A stretch of 8,661 nt of DNA from an uncultured Bacteroidales bacterium (GTDB lineage Bacteria; Bacteroidota; Bacteroidia; Bacteroidales; Paludibacteraceae): contig CAMJFV010000072.1 in assembly GCA_946405045.1 (NCBI GenBank), positions 1 through 8,661 on the forward strand, read 5' to 3'. Position numbers and translations under genes: made by a program. The notes beneath the pieces are model-generated. The model ran no database searches. It was not told where the DNA came from and saw only the letters and a program-made list of their open reading frames with translations. This document shows, one piece after another, positions 7,401 to 8,661 of the stretch (positions are counted from its first letter, which is position 1; each line of letters opens with the position of its first letter).

Positions 7401-7871
7401 ATGCTGAAGATGTGTCTGTGTTGTATGTAGGCCAGCCAATATTTCAGACGATCGTTGTTCTATCGTATTAAGAATCTCTGCAGTTGTATGAACTTCGGCT
7501 TCGTATGTTTTATTTGCGATACGATACATCTCGCGAGTTTGACCAACACCGATGTCTTTCATATCATCAGCACTGAGCGCTGATGATGTTGTATCATCAT
7601 CAATCTCTGTACCGAATCCAGCATCAAAGTCATCATCTTCTGCAGCAAAAGAGGAACTTTCACCAAACGTTTCTTGTTGTTTAAACCAGTTGGTCACAGA
7701 CCGCAAAGTTTCGCCACTTTTCAGACGTTTGACTGTTGATTTAACAGTCTTCACACCACCCATTACCGTGTTTTGAATTTCAACAGATGTTCTGACGATA
7801 TCTGTTATATCAGATGCTGTTTTTGATGTATGGGTGATATCATTCAAAAATCCAACCATTAAGTTCGGCAT
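1488..7871 (-). CDS. Phage tail tape-measure protein with two cell-wall hydrolase domains
   Basis: A 2127-residue protein that should span the tail tube, set its length and travel through the envelope during DNA ejection. The start is the ATG at 7871, preceded by AAAGGAG (7881-7887) at nine bases; the next Met, residue 5, is too far from that site. Visible order: helical N-terminus with possible coiled coil (about 110-175); a more globular stretch (about 255-600) containing IIPGYLKAI; Lys/Ala-rich amphipathic repeats (about 745-930); a Lys/Glu-rich charged helix (985-1042); a hydrophobic, potentially membrane-inserting stretch (1046-1223); a long acidic linker; a cysteine-peptidase-like domain (about 1533-1715, Cys1582 and His1678); a tail lysozyme domain (about 1779-1975, Glu1809); a proline-rich linker; and a C-terminal motif ending in an acidic tail. 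The length, helicity, hydrophobic centre and C-terminal hydrolases together are typical of large Gram-positive tailed-phage tape measures. It lies 79 bases downstream of another tail-like gene on the same strand. Confidence 0.92.
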   Translation of the reverse strand: MPNLMVGFLNDITHTSKTASDITDIVRTSVEIQNTVMGGVKTVKSTVKRLKSGETLRSVTNWFKQQETFGESSSFAAEDDDFDAGFGTEIDDDTTSSALSADDMKDIGVGQTREMYRIANKTYEAEVHTTAEILNTIEQRSSEILAGLHTTQTHLQHMTKTLDKIIGIQESKLAQQDRRTSVFDENGNLTLQSVFGSMMNQFTSSRRSLLKSVMDKTGLTALDEMSHEAITNMSNTVFSKLLLNPKFKKIFGDQTQMHGPSNYSAYVEDSYNTKPAIFDGRVRKTIVDIIPGYLKAITHAVTGKVYHVSDYGTLTTEKPADQFDMSIDVTFHTNLNQKYATSISSDSGNDDATIDTISKLQSILVSQYIFYAYKNGITVFDADDLSHGGIKSIHKHVAILFSNQTHSHYSYWIKMLSYIESRMMTDGQYRQSFARSINAGFQALDAAAKKAVNSGNVTTTQFTRDMFDRHANDLINYDNAFAAFEGKTPRQLINEGLITEAELPDKYLKNMDQKIDSLEDFHKELHKSAYDTEGNLLNEILRTKHMYLAGIFERLNIGINVFVVPWNYREEVVPEINTRAMDVLYPTSTDPIVIDLGIPRDEYDAQPDGSITRKPGKLEAGARKVGDAIKRNGVVNSIRNTISTEWNKTKDDFNMFKDQAIDAFGNKVDEAYLLNDVERLSKSDNEQDNKDVTTIKAVMSGLQTAAGDGDVQEDLGELKKLASEIEDPEAKKRVNAIVQNTLERSAKKSKPKSILGKAVLFIFGAFKTVVNKVKSTVGKMLGKYLKWVTKMFKSAAKNIVTGAKSFKEGLLGNKDGTQKGLIRDTIAWGKQKASNIWNSRLVTGVRNVSGHVANSLKTLGGKAIDKAKNVGAAISDKAKPILGALGDFAKNAASKVGSTALAVKDAASDKFDKLKDKFANTSFGKGFMSAFEDEKPEITSTSLFDKRAADINDIVQDSPTGTFFATLVSSVKEYSEALTDYFDLMSDEEESEEEARKRIQEQQKKRAEEEQKKKEEAERKKKEEEERKKKEAEEAAKQKASAKSPIGFDLGKMVGGFAKILQGILKSVGTIIKSMTGLMAILEIGDQILKKSLKPLNKVFFQIYKLLKPIVKLVTQILKEVVNAVVRIVKSLVDVLQPIFDALEPIISSILESLMPILDMVTQVLDIILIPMTAMLKVTVIPILRGISNGLQMLTGILQVGLGIILTALSGWLIATGMILKWLTHSDSLLETGKQLFTTGTSMVQSGAKSYISGIKGQIALLKDQATNILTLGTKNAGLDDDEDGDTKTSKRKATPLHGSALEGTYGSGDYDTDALYEFDAPIQEAMKELSGTGKKFIDFFMPEDENDDITNGGIKELQKLTQRIVGVFTGEEDDTVSERLEKESNKQTEDQVLYSASDLTDEEKQAIEEIAFQNFQADHQPKPTETVDEYRKRYEKSYKQKYVNAATAKYLKEKQEKTLAGEDDGPMSIINSTSGEDGMISKFSSGMESVDSSVQSGQFGDVISDYVSSLGDDSDSEEDGTTTKRRKRKGGKDRVLRAASEVFLAAKKAQQRDNGPYGHGAYLKNIEFDDGQVIDMMSAMCTGTQAAIIKRMGYYLPAANGRSYSSTYQGDYAMGWANGTPSGWGVNNSDGHPNIYDKNGKKSTDWIVTNDGSYQAGDITLPGTAWGDYSQTMWHAHMAAFQYGGRWYGFNGGDPKNNPESIKGQNIAEFYLSHGRMPQDGDDIDISKYNSSGYRQDYGGKIGVVIRYVGGSDDEDEYYDDEDYETTSSSRGKKLKGGSMEEKVYKYLTSKGMSGIGAAGMMGCFKYESNFQPNNLEDSYQTKWGYPAGEAGDKKYTADVDSKRESERQFVTSRGTGTSGYGIPQFTSSNLKQDLYNRTVKRGVSISDTASQLDAILSHIKKNAKVKGVTLFDKIKHASSPTEANKWFLWRYEAGVAYNSDAAVASDYPWMGMQGINNRHSAAEQYYDMYGGGMDDDAEGVAYVDNDDYDMSYIESMKDQLMSQTDQQDYIFDDLEEADIELPTGDVYIPTLEPPTIQQSIPKLEIPTPSFTTQSHPIVINQFDSEFDLTKYVDDVLKNEYDIESSRIKELVDGIFEELPEYLEDDDDDFTEEDDLFIQQLASAFI
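1572..1703 (-). other. C-terminal module of the tape-measure protein, shared with the neighbouring gene
   Basis: Residues 2057-2100 carry HPIVINQF, then 13 residues later VLKNEYDIESSRIKEL. The same pattern appears near the C-terminus of the upstream gene product. Here it follows a proline-rich linker (about 2024-2052, PTGDVYIPTLEPP and onward) and precedes a highly acidic end (PEYLEDDDDDFTEEDD). The position suggests an exposed peptide used for docking to another tail protein or assembly factor (inference). Confidence 0.6.
1947..2537 (-). other. Phage tail lysozyme domain within the tape-measure protein
   Basis: Residues about 1779-1975 match the phage tail lysozyme family (Phage_lysozyme2 type). 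MEEKVYKYLTSKGMSGIGAA leads into GMMGCFKYESNFQPN, equivalent to the family's GN-x-x-x-ES-x-F-x-P, so Glu1809 (codon 2445-2447) is the likely catalytic acid that cleaves the glycan strand. GYGIPQFTSS (1861-1870) corresponds to the family's G-Y-G-x-x-Q-W-T signature, with Phe replacing Trp. SQLDAILSHI and NKWFLWRYE fit the later conserved helices. This would cut peptidoglycan locally so the tail can pass through. Family assignment is from memory of the pattern, not a search. Confidence 0.85.
2727..3275 (-). other. Divergent NlpC/P60- or CHAP-like cysteine peptidase domain within the tape-measure protein
   Basis: Residues about 1533-1715. A helix with the putative nucleophile, MCTGTQAAIIKRMG (Cys1582, codon 3126-3128), is followed by a variable, aromatic- and Gly-rich insert, then YQAGDI (1655-1660) and HAHMAAFQYGGRWYGFNGGD (1676-1695). 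This order of Cys helix, GD-I/V strand, and H-x-A-x-strand with Gly-x-W matches papain-like NlpC/P60 and CHAP cell-wall peptidases or amidases. His1678 is the likely catalytic His, and Asn1692 or Asp1695 could be the third polar residue. The usual Cys context (DCSGF or C-T-W) is missing, so the subfamily is uncertain. It would cleave peptide or amide bonds while the following lysozyme cuts glycans. Confidence 0.65.
4203..4736 (-). other. Hydrophobic, potentially membrane-inserting region of the tape-measure protein
   Basis: Residues about 1046-1223 are nearly unbroken hydrophobic helices, for example FFQIYKLLKPIVKLVTQIL, IILIPMTAMLKVTVIPIL and LGIILTALSGWLIATGMIL. Regularly spaced prolines and Lys/Asp punctuate them. 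Many tape-measure proteins have such a region, which in some phages is thought to insert into the cytoplasmic membrane and form a DNA channel. That function is inferred here from composition and position only. Confidence 0.75.
4746..4919 (-). other. Lys/Glu-rich charged helix of the tape-measure protein
   Basis: Residues 985-1042 consist almost only of Glu, Lys, Arg, Gln and Ala (EEAERKKKEEEERKKKEAEE is typical), a likely single stable alpha-helix or coiled coil. It sits directly before the hydrophobic region. The DNA is a pyrimidine-rich CTT/TTC tract on the + strand, which also produces spurious antisense reading frames. Confidence 0.85.
5082..5637 (-). other. Lys/Ala-rich amphipathic repeat region of the tape-measure protein
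   Basis: Residues about 745-930 contain degenerate repeats of roughly 11 residues rich in Lys, Ala, Gly and Asp, such as GKAIDKAKNVGAAISDKAKP and VKDAASDKFDKLKDKFANTS. This is the pattern of long amphipathic helices packed along a tail tube. No enzymatic motif is visible. The exact repeat boundaries are approximate. Confidence 0.55.
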
Positions 7872-7880
7872 ACTTATTCA

Positions 7881-7887
7881 CTCCTTT
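7881..7887 (-). promoter_or_regulatory. Ribosome binding site of the tape-measure gene
   Basis: CTCCTTT on the + strand reads AAAGGAG on the coding strand, nine bases before the ATG at 7869-7871. It selects residue 1 over the in-frame Met at residue 5. Confidence 0.88.
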
Positions 7888-7906
7888 CGTTTAAAATGAT
7901 AGAATG

Positions 7907-7930
7907 GATTGGGCTCATATGAGCCCAATC
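7907..7930 (-). promoter_or_regulatory. Perfect 24-bp palindrome between the two tail genes
   Basis: Arms GATTGGGCTCAT (7907-7918) and ATGAGCCCAATC (7919-7930) are exact reverse complements. It lies 20 bases after the stop of the upstream gene and 19 bases before the ribosome binding site of the tape-measure gene. As RNA it would form a ten- or eleven-pair hairpin with a minimal loop. On the - strand it is followed by CATTCTATCATTTTAAACG, so there is only a weak T-run. It may be a leaky intercistronic terminator or mRNA processing site, or as DNA a binding site for a dimeric regulator. Confidence 0.6.
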
Positions 7931-7950
7931 ACACTCCATCTATATTATCA

Positions 7951-8661
7951 TTATCCCACAGATAGTCTTTCGACAGATTGTGGAATGTCATCATTGGAGA
8001 AGCCGCTAGCTTCATCTCCTCTGGTTGATAATCCCATAGAGCTAGCTGATTGTTGGTTACGTTTTCGTTGATTCCTCTCCTTCATCAACGTTAGCATATT
8101 TTCGAGTATAGATTCGATTTTCTCAGATCGTACGTTATAAGTATTTGTCAAAATTGCGTTGATCGGATCACTACCATCGACAGGCTGTTGTGCAGCGTAC
8201 TGATTTACGATGATAGGCGAAGCAGACTGATCAGATGCGTCAGCCATTGACATGATTTGATCTGCAATACTTCCACCGAGATCGATGCCCGGAATAACTG
8301 TCGATTCATCACCACTACCGGCAACCGAATTCCACCATGAAGAGTCTCCAACCGCAGTAGATGCACTACCGGCCCAACTGCTACCACCGCCACTATGGTG
8401 GAATCCTATATTATTAGCAGTAGTTACAGTTGTCGGGAATGATGTATTCGTTCCTGGATTGATTACGTTGGTTCCGTTGTTACCGTCCGCTGGTGTGACC
8501 TCCCAAAGCTTTACGCCATTGCGAATAGCATTATCGACTATTTGTGAACTAAGAGCATATTTAATACTTTCCGGACTGTATTTTCCATTGACCCATCCAA
8601 TCTTTCCAGTGTGGCTCAACTTTCCATAGTTGGAATTATATTCTCGAGTTTTCTTCTTTGC
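7951..8661 (-). CDS. Phage tail-associated protein, 3' part only (5' end beyond the window)
   Basis: The frame is open from the right edge (first complete codon GCA at 8659-8661) to TAA at 7951-7953, giving 236 residues. A TTG at 8617-8619 could be mistaken for a start, but 14 sense codons (AKKKTREYNSNYGK) precede it without a stop and no ribosome binding site is seen there, so the gene is partial. Visible parts: a folded-looking N-terminal piece ending in NAIRNGVKLWEVTPADG; a long Gly/Ser/Thr-rich low-complexity linker with Trp residues (SGGGSSWAGSAS, SSWWNSVAG); an acidic helix (ADQIMSMADASDQ); the C-terminal module shared with the tape-measure protein; and a basic then polar tail (KERNQRKRNQQ). 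I cannot name its function; the linker and position suggest a modular tail protein whose main domain lies outside the window. Confidence 0.88.
   Translation of the reverse strand, partial: AKKKTREYNSNYGKLSHTGKIGWVNGKYSPESIKYALSSQIVDNAIRNGVKLWEVTPADGNNGTNVINPGTNTSFPTTVTTANNIGFHHSGGGSSWAGSASTAVGDSSWWNSVAGSGDESTVIPGIDLGGSIADQIMSMADASDQSASPIIVNQYAAQQPVDGSDPINAILTNTYNVRSEKIESILENMLTLMKERNQRKRNQQSASSMGLSTRGDEASGFSNDDIPQSVERLSVG
8080..8217 (-). other. Copy of the C-terminal module shared with the tape-measure protein
   Basis: The sequence runs SPIIVNQYAAQQ, a short spacer, then AILTNTYNVRSEKIESIL. In the tape-measure protein the matching pieces are HPIVINQF and VLKNEYDIESSRIKELV. From the motif Pro to the motif Leu is 22 residues here and 20 there. 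From Leu to Tyr (4) and from Tyr to the final Ile (7) the spacing is identical. Confidence 0.6.

Noticed and set aside
7872..7950. Programmed frameshift joining the edge gene to the tape-measure gene
   Set aside because: The upstream gene ends with a normal TAA, the gap holds a palindrome and a good ribosome binding site, and no slippery sequence is seen.
8617..8619. TTG as the start of the gene at the right edge
   Set aside because: The frame is open to the edge of the window and no ribosome binding site precedes the TTG, so the gene is treated as partial.

Overview
The window looks like part of a large tailed-phage (or prophage) genome whose host is probably a Gram-positive bacterium of the Bacillota type. 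This rests on four things. There is a 2127-residue tail tape-measure protein. Two peptidoglycan-cutting domains are built into that protein. Strong Shine-Dalgarno sites of the AAAGGAG type precede the genes. The base composition is AT-rich (43 G+C in a 120-base sample of the tape-measure gene, 6421-6540, about 36%). The standard bacterial code is used, with both TAA and TGA as stops. No species-level assignment is possible from the sequence alone. No CRISPR array, tRNA, rRNA, insertion sequence or defence gene was found.

The left part (1-1444, + strand) holds three small genes in a row, none of which I recognise. The first (13-432) is basic and clearly richer in G+C (100 of 180 bases in 61-240, about 56%), a pattern often seen in strongly expressed phage virion genes. 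It is separated from the second by about 100 bases carrying two hairpins (431-460 and 484-501). The second and third (536-916 and 938-1444) are acidic orphans only 21 bases apart, most likely co-transcribed. A strong rho-independent terminator (1454-1489) closes this block.

The rest (1488-8661, - strand) is a convergent tail block read from right to left. A gene cut by the right edge (7951-8661) is followed, across a gap with a perfect 24-bp palindrome, by the tape-measure gene (1488-7871). The tape-measure protein has a largely helical N-terminal half, an extremely charged Lys/Glu helix, a roughly 180-residue hydrophobic stretch, a divergent NlpC/P60- or CHAP-like cysteine peptidase, a phage tail lysozyme domain and an acidic C-terminal tail. 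It would set tail length and then open the cell wall as DNA is ejected.

The most noteworthy observation is that the edge gene and the tape-measure protein share a short C-terminal module (PI[IV][VI]NQ[YF], then L-x-N-x-Y-[ND]-[VI], then S-x-[KR]-I). Two neighbouring tail proteins ending in the same motif suggests a common docking site or a shared assembly partner.
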